DNA from: JAEXZL01 sp049943125
Lineage (GTDB): Bacteria > Bacillota > Clostridia > Clostridiales > Clostridiaceae
NCBI RefSeq assembly: GCF_049943125.1
Contig: NZ_CP188040.1
Span: 2,666,001-2,730,000 of the forward strand
DNA length: 64,000 nucleotides
Direction: 5' to 3'
Below, one piece after another: positions 33,776 through 43,394 of the stretch (positions within the stretch are counted from its first letter, which is position 1; each line of letters starts with the position of its first letter). The notes under the pieces were generated by a model. That model was given only the letters and a program-made list of their open reading frames with translations. It was not told the DNA's origin and did not search any database. Both the position numbers and the translations under genes were made by a program.

Positions 33776-34339
33776 ATGAAAAAATATAAACTCATAATAT
33801 TGTTACTGGTAATCACAATTATTCTAACTATCGGTATTTTTTATGTCTCAATCAATAAATCCCACACTTCAGATCGTGAAGATGCGTCTAATATAAGTGC
33901 TAAAGCTATATATTATTTAGATGGACAAGGAGATACATGGGAATTTTATGATGGAGTTTTAATAAGTGATTCTGAAAGATGTTTTTTTGCTAATGGTCAG
34001 TTAAGAAATAATTCCAATGATGAAATAGTATTAATAAGTAAAAATATCTCAATGGAAGTAAGAAATAAAAATAATGAGGTTGTTTCATATTTATTAGGTA
34101 GCGTTGGTCCCTGTAAAATAATTGATGGTAATGGTAGGGTAATAAGTTCAGGCCAGGAGAATATAGAACCCTATAGGTCAATACAAGTATTTGATAGATT
34201 AGATACAAAGCAAGAAGCTATCTATTATAAAGATATTGAAAACAATGATCTGTATTTAATTTTGGAGTATACCGATGAAAATAATGTTATAAACAAAGAA
34301 GAAATAAAACTGAATAAAAAATTATTTACTTGGAATTAA
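33776..34339 (+). CDS. Hypothetical membrane-anchored or exported protein
   Basis: A 187-residue protein with one strong N-terminal hydrophobic segment (about 5-25) and no lipobox, followed by a beta-rich extracellular part containing two Cys that could form a disulfide. No family recognised. AGGGGGATAGT lies before the ATG. A single gene with its own translation signals. Confidence 0.6.
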   Translation: MKKYKLIILLLVITIILTIGIFYVSINKSHTSDREDASNISAKAIYYLDGQGDTWEFYDGVLISDSERCFFANGQLRNNSNDEIVLISKNISMEVRNKNNEVVSYLLGSVGPCKIIDGNGRVISSGQENIEPYRSIQVFDRLDTKQEAIYYKDIENNDLYLILEYTDENNVINKEEIKLNKKLFTWN

Positions 34340-34437
34340 TTCATTAAGTTTAAAAATGGTTCTCTATAAAAAATAATAGTTAAAATTCACTTGAGGTTGT
34401 TATATAGGCTAACTATCTAAACAGGAGGAAGGCTACA

Positions 34438-34530
34438 ATGAGCATTTGGAAAATAGAGGGTATAAAAGAATGTGGAAAAGGTAGGAACAATGAAGAAGAG
34501 AATATTTATATATTCTTGGGGGAGTGTTAA
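34438..34530 (+). CDS. Small ORF, 30 residues, coupled to the following GNAT gene
   Basis: ATG 34438 follows a strong AGGAGGAAGG site; the ORF ends at 34530, where TAATG overlaps the start of the acetyltransferase gene. It may be a leader peptide for coupled translation or the remnant of a lost gene. The residues match nothing I know. Confidence 0.4.
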   Translation: MSIWKIEGIKECGKGRNNEEENIYIFLGEC

Positions 34531-35042
34531 TGGAGAATTTGATTTTAGTTAAGCCTAATGAAAGCTATCAAAAGAGTTTTGAAAATTATGTCCTAGCTTA
34601 CAGAAAAGTAAATGATGAATACTATTTTAATAAATATAAAAAAGCGTTAGAAAGTTTCCGAGATTATTTAATGAATTTATACAATTATTCTAATGGCAAC
34701 GACCTATCTCGAGGCGAGGTTATAACTTCAAACTTTTGGCTAATTGATAAAAAAGAAGTGGTTGGAGTAGTGAGAATTAGACACCAAGAGGTAGAATATG
34801 CTGGTCATATAGGCTATGATATATCACCTGATTATAGAAATAGGGGGTATGGCTTTCAAGCTTTAAAGTTAGCATTGGGAGAGGCTAGAAAGATAGGATT
34901 AGAAGAAGTGATTTTAACTTGTAATACTGATAATACAGCCTCTAAGAAGATTATAGAAAAGAACAAAGGTAAATTATTAGGAACTATTTTTGATGAAGAG
35001 GAAAATGAATATCTTTATAAATATTGCATTTCTTTAGATTAA
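34530..35042 (+). CDS. GNAT acetyltransferase
   Basis: A 170-residue GNAT protein. The core motif is ISPDYRNRGYGFQALKLAL and the distal block TDNTASKKIIEKNKGKLLG. The first part (SFENYVLAYRKVNDE) resembles acetyltransferases grouped with YfmK-like proteins. ATG 34530 is preferred to GTG 34524 because GGGGGAG then lies at proper distance. Substrate unknown. Confidence 0.82.
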   Translation: MENLILVKPNESYQKSFENYVLAYRKVNDEYYFNKYKKALESFRDYLMNLYNYSNGNDLSRGEVITSNFWLIDKKEVVGVVRIRHQEVEYAGHIGYDISPDYRNRGYGFQALKLALGEARKIGLEEVILTCNTDNTASKKIIEKNKGKLLGTIFDEEENEYLYKYCISLD

Positions 35043-35207
35043 CAGATGAGAATAAATTGTTTTTAATTCCTTTCCTTATTCAACTAAACAATGAATAGAA
35101 ATTTACACCAACTAATTGTGAGCCTTACTGATTAAGTGGAAAAGGATGAGCATAAAAAATACTGGAGCCAGTACTATTAGAATTTATTTATACAAGGGGG
35201 ATCCATT

Positions 35208-36116
35208 GTGAAAAGGAGTATAAAGATAGTATTTGCAGCAATACTTTTTTTGTTACTTGTACCTTCTATGAGTGTTTTTGCAGATATTGGACCCAAGCCA
35301 TCAGTTGTGATTGAGTTTCATGGATTAGAGAAAGAGGAGTATTATGTAACTTTACTATCAGAGAGCACTACAACAGGTCCTTGGAGTGTAGGAGAAGACT
35401 ATAACGAATATATGGGTGATGAAGCTGTTTTTCAAAAATTTTCTCAGTATGAAGACGCAGACGGCTATCATTTCTTAGGTTATATGGAAAACTGTTCAGA
35501 AGATGACATTTTTGAATGGACTTATTTTCCACCAAGTCCTTTTAAGGTATTAATATATTTTCCGGAGTACGATAGTTTTTTGATGGATGAAAATGTTTTT
35601 GAAAGATATGCTTTTGATTCTTATTTTACAGCAGAAGTTACAGGCATTGAAAATATAGCTGTATCAAGGGATGCTGAAGCTGTGACTATTAATATAATGG
35701 AGTCCTATGATTTTTCCTTGGAGTTAGTATCATTTTCTGCTCGTGTGTTGATTACAGTTGCACTGGAAATCCTTATTGCATTAATTTTCATGTATCGTGA
35801 TAAAAAGGCCCTTGTCATCATTACATTGACAAATGTACTAACACAAGTAATCTTAAACATATTCCTAAATGTTATTAATAATGTGCTTATAAATTCTGTA
35901 AATTATGAAATCAGTCAATATGCTCTCATAGCCGCTTATGTATTGATAGAAGCTGTGATATTTGTGATAGAGGCAGTGATCTACAGTAAATTTGTTGGAC
36001 GTGAAAATGTATTAACAAAAGTGAAACACCATCCATTCTGGTATTCTGCTGTCGCAAATACAGCATCATTTTTACTGGGGCTATGGATTTCTAATATAGT
36101 ACCAGGTATTTTCTAA
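35208..36116 (+). CDS. Hypothetical exported multi-spanning membrane protein
   Basis: A 302-residue protein with a signal peptide (about 1-25; ends SVFADIGPKPS), an extracellular domain of about 150 residues (IEFHGLEKEEYYVTLLSEST) and four to five membrane segments in the C-terminal half. Proteins with this layout occur in Firmicutes without known function. GTG start at 35208 after AAGGGGGATC. Confidence 0.68.
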   Translation: MKRSIKIVFAAILFLLLVPSMSVFADIGPKPSVVIEFHGLEKEEYYVTLLSESTTTGPWSVGEDYNEYMGDEAVFQKFSQYEDADGYHFLGYMENCSEDDIFEWTYFPPSPFKVLIYFPEYDSFLMDENVFERYAFDSYFTAEVTGIENIAVSRDAEAVTINIMESYDFSLELVSFSARVLITVALEILIALIFMYRDKKALVIITLTNVLTQVILNIFLNVINNVLINSVNYEISQYALIAAYVLIEAVIFVIEAVIYSKFVGRENVLTKVKHHPFWYSAVANTASFLLGLWISNIVPGIF

Positions 36117-36193
36117 AGAAGAAATAAAGCAAATTAAGAATGAAGCTCTATAAAATTATATGACATAAACAAAAATATAAGGGAGGTTAAATT

Positions 36194-36478
36194 ATGTGGA
36201 TAATATTAGGGGGTATTGCTATAATAGCAACTTTTATCAATCTTTATATGTATAAGACAGGAAAGGATTATAAGCTTGCTATGGCAATGGGATTATCATT
36301 TACAGCATTAACCCTTTGCGCAGAATACAGTCTTGTATCTAGATGGGTAAAGGTGAAAGATTGGGCGGCTTTATTAGATGTAGTACCTAGCATGGAAATG
36401 GCTTTGTGGGTTTTGACCATTATATCTATTTTACTTAATATAACACCAATACTTTTAGGACAAAAAAATAAGAAATAA
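36194..36478 (+). CDS. Small membrane protein, 94 residues
   Basis: Three hydrophobic segments (about 1-17, 28-45, 68-88) and a basic end QKNKK. AAGGGAGG lies before the ATG. No family recognised with confidence; it is one of several small membrane proteins in the accessory block. Confidence 0.65.
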   Translation: MWIILGGIAIIATFINLYMYKTGKDYKLAMAMGLSFTALTLCAEYSLVSRWVKVKDWAALLDVVPSMEMALWVLTIISILLNITPILLGQKNKK

Positions 36479-36549
36479 TTTCTATATAATGATCATTCTT
36501 ATAGTTATTTAAGTAAAGGAATATAAGCAAACATGAAAAAGGGGTTGAG

Positions 36550-37188
36550 ATGATAAAGATACTGACAAGCGGATTTGATAATGGATTTCCAGATGATTTT
36601 AGCAGAGTGCTAAAGTTATATATAAAATCAGGTATGAACCTTGTTTTTGTAGCTTCTGAATTTGAAAAGATATATGAAAAAACTGATTGGTACTGTAAGC
36701 ATTTTTTAAATATGTTTTCTGATTGTGGGATAACCTTTGATGATGTAAAAGTAATAGATGGAAGATTATCAAAAGAAAAAGCGCAGGAGATAGTAAAGGC
36801 TGCCGATGTTCTATGGCTTGCTGGAGGCGATACCCCCACTCAGTTTGGTTATTTAAAAGCCTATGGACTTATACCATTGATAAGAGAACATAAAGGTGTG
36901 GTTATTGGAATGAGTGCAGGAGCAATAAACATGGCTAAAACAGCTGTATGTACCTTGACCTGTGAACATGATAAGCAGGAAATATATGAAGCTCTTGGCT
37001 TAGTTGACTTTTCCGTTGAGCCCCATCTGGATAAAGATAATGTATCAGAAGAATTACTTGAACTTTCCAAGGAGCATTCATTATATGGGATATGCGATGA
37101 GGGGGCAATCATATGTACTGACAATGATACCTTGTTTGAAGGTGATATATTCTTGATAGATAATGGACATGTGACTAAGGTTTTATAA
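36550..37188 (+). CDS. Peptidase E-like S51 family protein
   Basis: A 212-residue class I glutamine-amidotransferase-fold protein of the S51 group. The nucleophile is Ser in GMSAGAINM, with GGDTPTQF before and the His in VEPHLDKDN after. S51 members cleave N-terminal Asp dipeptides or cyanophycin; other members have unknown substrates. Cytosolic. Starts at ATG 36550 following GGGGTTGAG. Confidence 0.83.
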   Translation: MIKILTSGFDNGFPDDFSRVLKLYIKSGMNLVFVASEFEKIYEKTDWYCKHFLNMFSDCGITFDDVKVIDGRLSKEKAQEIVKAADVLWLAGGDTPTQFGYLKAYGLIPLIREHKGVVIGMSAGAINMAKTAVCTLTCEHDKQEIYEALGLVDFSVEPHLDKDNVSEELLELSKEHSLYGICDEGAIICTDNDTLFEGDIFLIDNGHVTKVL

Positions 37189-37214
37189 ATTTATATATGT
37201 AAGAGAGTATATTT

Positions 37215-37703
37215 ATGAGGATTATTGTAATGCTAACATTCTTACTAATTGCCCTAGGCTTGCAGCATATAATACATGAATTTTCTCATGTATTAGCAGC
37301 AAAGCTACTAGGTGAAAAGGTTATAAAGATACAGTGGCTGACCTATAAGGGTGGCACACGAGTGTTTTATGAGAATGAGCCTGACCTTACCGATGAAGTA
37401 GAAAAAAAGTGGGCTGTAATTGCTGGAGCTGGTTATATTATAACTAATTCCTTGGGATATATTTTCGCAATAGTTTTTACTTTATTTGATAATAGCTTTA
37501 TCAAAGTATTTTTATGTATAGTATCAATGGTATTTTTAGTTATTGATAGTTTGTATTTTACTTTAGGTAGCACATTTGATTTTGGAGATGTTATAGGCGT
37601 TAGGAGAGTATTGAATATATCTAAGACATTAGCTATCATTAGCTCTTCTTTAATATTAGTTATTAATATATTTATTATTGGAGTGGTGTTTTATAATATT
37701 TAA
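37215..37703 (+). CDS. Small membrane metalloprotease-like protein (M50-like)
   Basis: A 162-residue protein with four hydrophobic segments. The first carries HIIHEFSHVLAAKLLG, an HExxH zinc motif at residues about 20-24 in the membrane, as in M50 site-2 proteases and DUF3267 proteins. A later DFGD (about 124) lies near the position of the third ligand Asp. Substrate unknown; the size is below that of complete M50 proteins. Confidence 0.65.
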   Translation: MRIIVMLTFLLIALGLQHIIHEFSHVLAAKLLGEKVIKIQWLTYKGGTRVFYENEPDLTDEVEKKWAVIAGAGYIITNSLGYIFAIVFTLFDNSFIKVFLCIVSMVFLVIDSLYFTLGSTFDFGDVIGVRRVLNISKTLAIISSSLILVINIFIIGVVFYNI

Positions 37704-37797
37704 TAACTACAGGACTTACCATGGGATTAATTGGGTATTAGATAAAGATAATAGGCAGATTGAAAGCAAATTATGAACTGGGCGGAGATGAAGGATT

Positions 37798-38463
37798 GTG
37801 AAAAATATATTGATTGTTGATGATGATATATATGTGGGAAATGTACTTGAAGAATTACTTTGTAAAGAGGGATATTGTGTTTCTCGCGCCTATTCTGGGA
37901 CTGAAGCGATATTTGTTCTAGCTCAATCAAATCCAGATCTTGTGTTGCTTGATTTAATGCTGCCAGGCTTAAAGGGAGAAGATGTGCTTCCTCAGATAAA
38001 AGGAATCCCTGTCATTGTCATAAGTGCGAAGATTGATGTTGATAACAAGGTTGATTTACTCATGGGCGGCGCTGCAGATTACGTGACTAAACCTTTTAAT
38101 ACAAAGGAGCTTTTAGCTCGAATTGCTGTACAGCTTCGCAATGCTTCAATCTCTGGATTAGCTTCTGTTTTGACCTTTGATGATATAACACTTAATAGAA
38201 ATACCCATGTTGTAACTATAGATGAAAATGAGATGAAGCTGACGAGAACTGAATATGCTATTTTGAAACTGCTTATGCAAAACCCTAAGCAGATAATTAC
38301 AAAATCCCTGTTGTTAGATCGTATCGGTAAGGATACTCCTGATTGTACAGAGAGTTCTCTAAAAATGCACATAAGCAATTTACGAAAAAAGCTTCGTGAA
38401 GTAAATGATAAGGATTATATAGAAGCAGTTTGGGGAATAGGCTTCAAATTGCGGGAAGAATAA
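37798..38463 (+). CDS. OmpR-family response regulator
   Basis: A 221-residue two-domain regulator starting at GTG 37798 (GGCGGAGATGAAGG upstream). The receiver has the acidic pair VDDD, the phospho-acceptor Asp in LVLLDLMLPG, and the conserved Lys in YVTKPF. The C-terminal winged helix shows KLTRTEYAILKLLMQNPKQ and SNLRKKLRE. It pairs with the kinase at 40320 and most likely controls the ABC genes just downstream, where four phased hexamers are found. Confidence 0.92.
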   Translation: MKNILIVDDDIYVGNVLEELLCKEGYCVSRAYSGTEAIFVLAQSNPDLVLLDLMLPGLKGEDVLPQIKGIPVIVISAKIDVDNKVDLLMGGAADYVTKPFNTKELLARIAVQLRNASISGLASVLTFDDITLNRNTHVVTIDENEMKLTRTEYAILKLLMQNPKQIITKSLLLDRIGKDTPDCTESSLKMHISNLRKKLREVNDKDYIEAVWGIGFKLREE

Positions 38464-38466
38464 ATC

Positions 38467-38507
38467 TTTACTATTTCTTTACTGTAATATTTACCGATTT
38501 CTTTACT
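38467..38507 (+). promoter_or_regulatory. Four phased TTTAC(T/C) repeats before the ABC transporter genes
   Basis: TTTACT at 38467, TTTACT at 38478, TTTACC at 38490 and TTTACT at 38502 are spaced 11, 12 and 12 bases. The second and fourth lie in an exact 13-base repeat ATTTCTTTACTGT. A -10-like TAGAAT follows at 38517. This is the pattern expected of tandem OmpR-family dimers on one DNA face. Confidence 0.65.
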
Positions 38508-38551
38508 GTTGCGCGGTAGAATATCAGCATCAAATAAAGGAGGTTAACTTT

Positions 38552-39466
38552 ATGGATTATGTTCTTAAGACAGATGCTTTGAGCAAAAAATACAGGCATT
38601 TCAAAGCATTGAACGGACTATCTATGAATGTTCCCAAAGGAGCTATCTACGGCTTCGTTGGGAAAAATGGTGCTGGTAAAACAACGCTCATTAGACTGAT
38701 TTGTGGGCTTCAAGAGCCTACATCTGGCATTTACACGCTATATGGAAGAAAAAATACCGATAAAGATATCGTGAAATCACGTAGAAGGATAGGAGCTATT
38801 GTAGAGACTCCGTCTATGTATCCTGACATGACGGCAGTGGAGAACCTTAAGCAACAATATAGAATTCTTGGTCTTCCGTCCTTTGACGGACTATATGAAA
38901 TTCTGAAATTAGTAGGGCTTGAAGATACAGGTAGGAAGAAAGCCAAAAACTTTTCTCTCGGTATGCGTCAAAGATTAGGTTTTGCCATAGCCCTTGTTGG
39001 CGACCCTGATTTCTTGATATTGGATGAGCCTGTCAACGGACTTGACCCACAGGGCGTTATTGAGATGAGAGAACTAATTTTGAAACTCAACCGTGAACAG
39101 CAGATCACAGTTTTGATTTCAAGCCATATTCTTGACGAGCTTTCAAAGCTTGCAACACACTATGGCTTTATCGACAAGGGATGTATTGTGAAAGAAATCA
39201 GTGCTGAAGAATTGAATGATGCTTGTAAGAAGTACGTCCGTATGGAAGTGAGTAACACAAAGGCTCTTGCCCGAGTACTTGACGGAATGAATATTCATTA
39301 TAAAATCCTTTCTGATACAACTGTTGATGTATTTGCAAAAATGAAAATATCTTCATTTATATCGGCATTGGCAAAAGAAAACTGCGAAGTGATTTCCATG
39401 CAGGATCGTGATGAAAGTCTGGAAAGCTACTATATTAACCTTGTAGGAGGTGGCAGAAGTGAATAA
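38552..39466 (+). CDS. ABC transporter ATP-binding protein (peptide-antibiotic resistance type)
   Basis: A 304-residue ATPase with Walker A GKNGAGKTT, Q-loop VETPSM, signature FSLGMRQR, Walker B FLILDEPVNGLDP and H-loop SSHI, plus a C-terminal extension of about 90 residues. It resembles BcrA and lantibiotic-immunity ATPases that expel or displace peptide antibiotics from the membrane. It overlaps the permease start by 8 bases. Codon use is less AT-rich than that of surrounding genes, suggesting a separate origin of the module. Confidence 0.9.
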   Translation: MDYVLKTDALSKKYRHFKALNGLSMNVPKGAIYGFVGKNGAGKTTLIRLICGLQEPTSGIYTLYGRKNTDKDIVKSRRRIGAIVETPSMYPDMTAVENLKQQYRILGLPSFDGLYEILKLVGLEDTGRKKAKNFSLGMRQRLGFAIALVGDPDFLILDEPVNGLDPQGVIEMRELILKLNREQQITVLISSHILDELSKLATHYGFIDKGCIVKEISAEELNDACKKYVRMEVSNTKALARVLDGMNIHYKILSDTTVDVFAKMKISSFISALAKENCEVISMQDRDESLESYYINLVGGGRSE

Positions 39467-40307
39467 ATTATTATCTGCTGAGGTTCATCGACTGCTTAAG
39501 TACAGACTTTATCTGATAGAATGCTTTGCATTTATAGTTTATCCACTTCATAAAATAATTTTCAGTGATTATGGTTATGAAGTCACCATTGATGGTTTTC
39601 TGTTTGCTACTATACCTTTTATAGGAATAGGAACTGCTGTTGTTATCTCACAGTTTATCGGAGAAGAATATTCTTGCGGAGCTATTCGCAACAAGCTTTC
39701 AACAGGCCATACCAGAAACTCAATCTACCTGACGGAGCTTGTTCTGCATTCTTTTGCAAGTGTAAATGTGCTTAATCTATCTGTTCTTTATATAATTATT
39801 GCAGGGCTAATAAGAGGTTGGAAATTTGAATTTTCATTTAGTACGTTATTTGGATATTATCTTGTGTGTATTTGTACAGTGTTAATTTTTTCAGCACTGT
39901 CGGTATTTGTTTCAATGGTAAATACCTCTAAAGTTGTGAGTTTGATTATTCTTTTGACTTTATCTTTCTTTTTTATGGAGACAGGAAGTAATTCATTAAG
40001 TAAACTCCAGCACTCTGAAATGCGTATGCCAAATAGTTTTGAGCTAGAAGAGGGATATTCCGAACCTATGCCAAATGTACTTTACCTAGAGGGTGGTATT
40101 AGAACAATACACCAGGGTCTCCTGCTTATTAATCCATATGGACAAGCAGTTTATGAATTTCAGATTATGTACGATAGATATGAAGAATATGCTAGCTCAA
40201 AAGTGATGGAAAATCCTCATATAAAAATTTTCTTATCTTCAGTTGTAGAAATTACAATTCTTACAGCAATAGGGCTTTTAGTTTTTAAGAAAAAAGATAT
40301 TAAGTAA
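39459..40307 (+). CDS. ABC transporter permease (peptide-antibiotic resistance type)
   Basis: A 282-residue membrane protein with six hydrophobic segments, an N-terminal MNKLLSAEVHRLLKYRLY and a large loop after the fourth segment, the layout of ABC-2-type permeases in BcrB and lantibiotic-immunity systems. I choose GTG 39459 because AGGAGG (39445-39450) lies eight bases before it; GTG 39450 overlaps the ribosome site itself. It works with the preceding ATPase. Confidence 0.85.
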   Translation: MNKLLSAEVHRLLKYRLYLIECFAFIVYPLHKIIFSDYGYEVTIDGFLFATIPFIGIGTAVVISQFIGEEYSCGAIRNKLSTGHTRNSIYLTELVLHSFASVNVLNLSVLYIIIAGLIRGWKFEFSFSTLFGYYLVCICTVLIFSALSVFVSMVNTSKVVSLIILLTLSFFFMETGSNSLSKLQHSEMRMPNSFELEEGYSEPMPNVLYLEGGIRTIHQGLLLINPYGQAVYEFQIMYDRYEEYASSKVMENPHIKIFLSSVVEITILTAIGLLVFKKKDIK

Positions 40308-40319
40308 GGGAGTTTATAC

Positions 40320-41219
40320 ATGGAAATGTGGTTATGGTATGTAATTGGTGTTATGGCTGCAATTATTATAGCTTTGCTTTTAAAAATACATTTAATGCAC
40401 AAGGCTGCAAGGGAAATCGAAACTGCCTTTGCCGACAGGCTCATAACCGATACTAACACCTTGATTGATATTTCTTCAAAGGATAAATATATGGGAAAAT
40501 TGGCAAATACGATAAATATCCAGCTCCGTACACTTCGTACTGAGCGTCATCGTTTTCAACAGGGTGATATGGAGTTGAAAAATGCCATTACAAATATCTC
40601 TCACGATATACGAACACCATTAACTGCTATTCGTGGATACCTGGATTTACTTAAGCAAGAAGAAAATGCAGAGATAGCTGAGCGGTATATTGATGTAATT
40701 AGAAATCGAACAGAAATATTAATACAACTTACTGAGGAGCTCTTTCGGTACTCGGTGATCATTACAAAAGAACGTGATGCGGTTAGAAAGCCTGTTGTAA
40801 TTAACAGCGTTTTAGAAGAAAGTATAGCTGCCTTTTATACTTCACTTAACGAAGGTAATATCATTCCAATTATTCAAATGCCTGAAGATAAAGTAATTCG
40901 AAATATTGATGGTTCTGCCTTATCTCGTGTATTTGCTAATCTTATAAACAATGCCATTAAGTATAGTGACGGAGATTTGGATATAACTTTATCTGAAGCA
41001 GGCGAGATTATTTTTACCAATACAGCCTCTGGATTGAATAGGGGAGAGGTAGGCAGATTGTTTGACCGATTTTACACCGTTGAAGCAGCTAAAAAATCAA
41101 CAGGCTTAGGCTTAACCATTGCTAGAACTCTAATTGAGCAAATGAATGGAACTATATCAGCAAAGTATGATAATAATAGATTGAGCATCTATATTCTCTT
41201 TCCAGATCTTCAAATCTGA
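40320..41219 (+). CDS. Sensor histidine kinase without extracellular sensor
   Basis: A 299-residue kinase. One N-terminal membrane segment (about 5-25) is followed directly by cytosolic domains; the phospho-acceptor His is in NISHDIRTPLTAI and the ATP-binding domain shows NLINNAIKYSDGD and STGLGLTIARTLIEQ. With no outer domain it probably senses through the membrane or through the neighbouring transporter, as in bacitracin and lantibiotic detection systems. Partner of the regulator at 37798. Confidence 0.9.
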   Translation: MEMWLWYVIGVMAAIIIALLLKIHLMHKAAREIETAFADRLITDTNTLIDISSKDKYMGKLANTINIQLRTLRTERHRFQQGDMELKNAITNISHDIRTPLTAIRGYLDLLKQEENAEIAERYIDVIRNRTEILIQLTEELFRYSVIITKERDAVRKPVVINSVLEESIAAFYTSLNEGNIIPIIQMPEDKVIRNIDGSALSRVFANLINNAIKYSDGDLDITLSEAGEIIFTNTASGLNRGEVGRLFDRFYTVEAAKKSTGLGLTIARTLIEQMNGTISAKYDNNRLSIYILFPDLQI

Positions 41220-41276
41220 AACAAGAACAGAAATTACGTCGATTATATTTTAGTATCATATCTAAGGAGCGAATAC

Positions 41277-42218
41277 ATGAAAATTATAAATGCTAAAATG
41301 GACTATTTTGAGGAAGCTGTTGATATAGCTTTCAATAGTTATATGGCAGAAGGTAAACAGGTAGAAGCTATAGATAACTGCAGTAGAGCTGAAATTTCTA
41401 AAGAAATGTTTGCTGCATTTAAAAATAATAAAGGTTTCCTATGTCTAGAAAATGAAAAATTAGTGGGATATTTAGTTTATGGAAAAATAAGAAAAAGTGA
41501 TGGAACCCTTTGGTGTATGGTTCCATTATGTGGTTGTGGTGCAGAGGGGCAAAGTAGAGTGAAGGTAATATCAATGTTATTTCAAAAACTAGCTGAGGAG
41601 CTGTGTATTAATCAAAAGGTACATTTTGAAATCAAACTATATGCTCATGACTCTGAAGTAATCCAGCTATTTTCTTTTTTGCAGTTTGGAATACAGTGTG
41701 AAGAAGGTATTCGTTATATTAATTCTGATGTTTCATGCAGTACAAATGTAAAGATTAAAGAACTATCAAAGGATGAAGTTGTGAAGAACTGGGAGGAAAT
41801 ATGGAAACTGCTAAAAGGTTTAATTAAACATTTACAAGAAAGTCCTGTTTTTTATTCTGGTACTGAATTCACAGAAGCAGTATATAAAGATTTTTTAATG
41901 GATAATAATACGAGAGTTGTGGTATCAGAAATAGAGAAAGAATTAGTTGGGATTATTACTGCAAATAAAGATGGGAATAGTTTTATAAATAGACAAGCTG
42001 ATTGTTATAATGTCGGTGAAGCATATGTATTGCCTAAATATAGAGGAAGTATGGTTGCCCAAAGCATGTTAGATTATGTGTCTAATATTTTAGCTAAAGA
42101 AGATGCTCATAGACTTTGGGTAGAACATGGGACAGCTAATCCCAATGCTAGAGGGTTTTGGAATAAGTATTTTACTACTTACGGTTACACAATGATCAGA
42201 GATATAGAAGTGTTCTGA
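41277..42218 (+). CDS. Double-domain GNAT acetyltransferase
   Basis: A 313-residue protein with two GNAT-like halves. The first (about 1-145) lacks a clear CoA motif. The second (about 155-313) has GEAYVLPKYRGSMVAQSMLDYV and NPNARGFWNKYFTTYGY. One active and one structural domain is a common layout of tandem GNAT proteins. Substrate unknown. Confidence 0.78.
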   Translation: MKIINAKMDYFEEAVDIAFNSYMAEGKQVEAIDNCSRAEISKEMFAAFKNNKGFLCLENEKLVGYLVYGKIRKSDGTLWCMVPLCGCGAEGQSRVKVISMLFQKLAEELCINQKVHFEIKLYAHDSEVIQLFSFLQFGIQCEEGIRYINSDVSCSTNVKIKELSKDEVVKNWEEIWKLLKGLIKHLQESPVFYSGTEFTEAVYKDFLMDNNTRVVVSEIEKELVGIITANKDGNSFINRQADCYNVGEAYVLPKYRGSMVAQSMLDYVSNILAKEDAHRLWVEHGTANPNARGFWNKYFTTYGYTMIRDIEVF

Positions 42219-42283
42219 TTATGAGAATTTTAATAGGACAACTAGTTTATGAATAAGCTTCAATAATATAGGAGTAAACAATT

Positions 42284-42775
42284 ATGATTATTAGGGATAT
42301 TGAGTTTGATGATGCAGATGCTTTTTGGGAAATGCAGTTTGCCCTCGATAAGGAAACAAGCTTTATGAACTATGAGCCTAACGAAAGGATAAAAACTAAT
42401 AAGATTAATAATCTTATTAAGAATGCCGTAGAGGGCAAAGATCTGTTTTTAGCTGCTCAGGAGGATAATAGAATTATTGGCTTTATATCTGCTCAAAGAG
42501 GAGTATCTAACAGAACTAAGCATTCTGCATATATAGCAATTGGAATACGTAAGGATTTTCAAGGAAGAGGTATAGGTACTGAGCTTTTTGAGAGATTGGA
42601 TTTTTGGGCCAGGGAAAATAATATAACAAGACTTGAATTAATGGTAGTTTGTTCTAATAGTATTGCTAAGCATTTATATGAAAAAAGTGGCTTTATCATC
42701 GAAGGGATTAGGAAAAATGCCATGGTTGTGGATGGGAAGTATGTTGATGAATATTATATGGCTAAGCTGCTCTAA
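42284..42775 (+). CDS. GNAT acetyltransferase (paralog of 47763-48257)
   Basis: A 163-residue GNAT with core motif RKDFQGRGIGTELFERLDFWA and distal block SNSIAKHLYEKSGFIIEG. It shares most residues with the protein at 47763-48257, including the N-terminus (MIIRDIEFDDADAFWEMQF against MIVREIEYSDAAAFWQMQF). The two genes bracket a 5-kb stretch of the block. Substrate unknown. Confidence 0.85.
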   Translation: MIIRDIEFDDADAFWEMQFALDKETSFMNYEPNERIKTNKINNLIKNAVEGKDLFLAAQEDNRIIGFISAQRGVSNRTKHSAYIAIGIRKDFQGRGIGTELFERLDFWARENNITRLELMVVCSNSIAKHLYEKSGFIIEGIRKNAMVVDGKYVDEYYMAKLL

Positions 42776-42811
42776 ATAATACATTTGTTTTTTTAACTAA
42801 GGAGGTAAAGT

Positions 42812-43336
42812 ATGATTTATTTTGAAACACCAAGGTTAATATTCCGAGATTGGAAGAAACAAGATTTATACGAATTTCAGATTATGAATAGGGACCCTGA
42901 GGTAATGAAGTATTACCCCGCACTACTTTCTGAAGAGGAAACAAAAGCATTTTACAACAGAATAATCACTGAATTCACTGATTATGGTTATGGTCTTTAT
43001 GCAGTAGAAGCAAAGGATGATAACAGCTTCATTGGTATTATAGGATTTCATCGAGCAACCTTCGAAGCTTCATTTACTCCCTGCATTGAAATTGGGTGGA
43101 GACTTAAATATGAAGCATGGGGTAAAGGTTATGCTACAGAAGGAGCAAAGGCATGCTTGAAGTATGGGTTTGATAAATTAGGCTTCAATAAGGTATATAG
43201 TTTTACTTCTAATATCAATATTCCTTCTCAAAATGTAATGAAGAAGATTGGCATGGTAAAGGTTATGGAATTTGAACACCCAAAGGTTCCCGAGGGAAAT
43301 GCTCTAAGGAGACATGTTCTTTATTCTACTAATTAG
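42812..43336 (+). CDS. GNAT acetyltransferase, RimJ/RimL-like
   Basis: A 174-residue protein starting MIYFETPRLIFRDWKKQDL, the usual RimL-type N-terminus (ETPRL). The CoA motif is RLKYEAWGKGYATEGAKACL and the distal motif is NIPSQNVMKKIGM. AAGGAGG precedes the ATG. Substrate could be a ribosomal protein or a small molecule. Confidence 0.85.
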   Translation: MIYFETPRLIFRDWKKQDLYEFQIMNRDPEVMKYYPALLSEEETKAFYNRIITEFTDYGYGLYAVEAKDDNSFIGIIGFHRATFEASFTPCIEIGWRLKYEAWGKGYATEGAKACLKYGFDKLGFNKVYSFTSNINIPSQNVMKKIGMVKVMEFEHPKVPEGNALRRHVLYSTN

Positions 43337-43394
43337 CTTGGAACTATAAGTATGGAATATAGAATTTATATCTATTTAAGGGGAGAGATTGATT

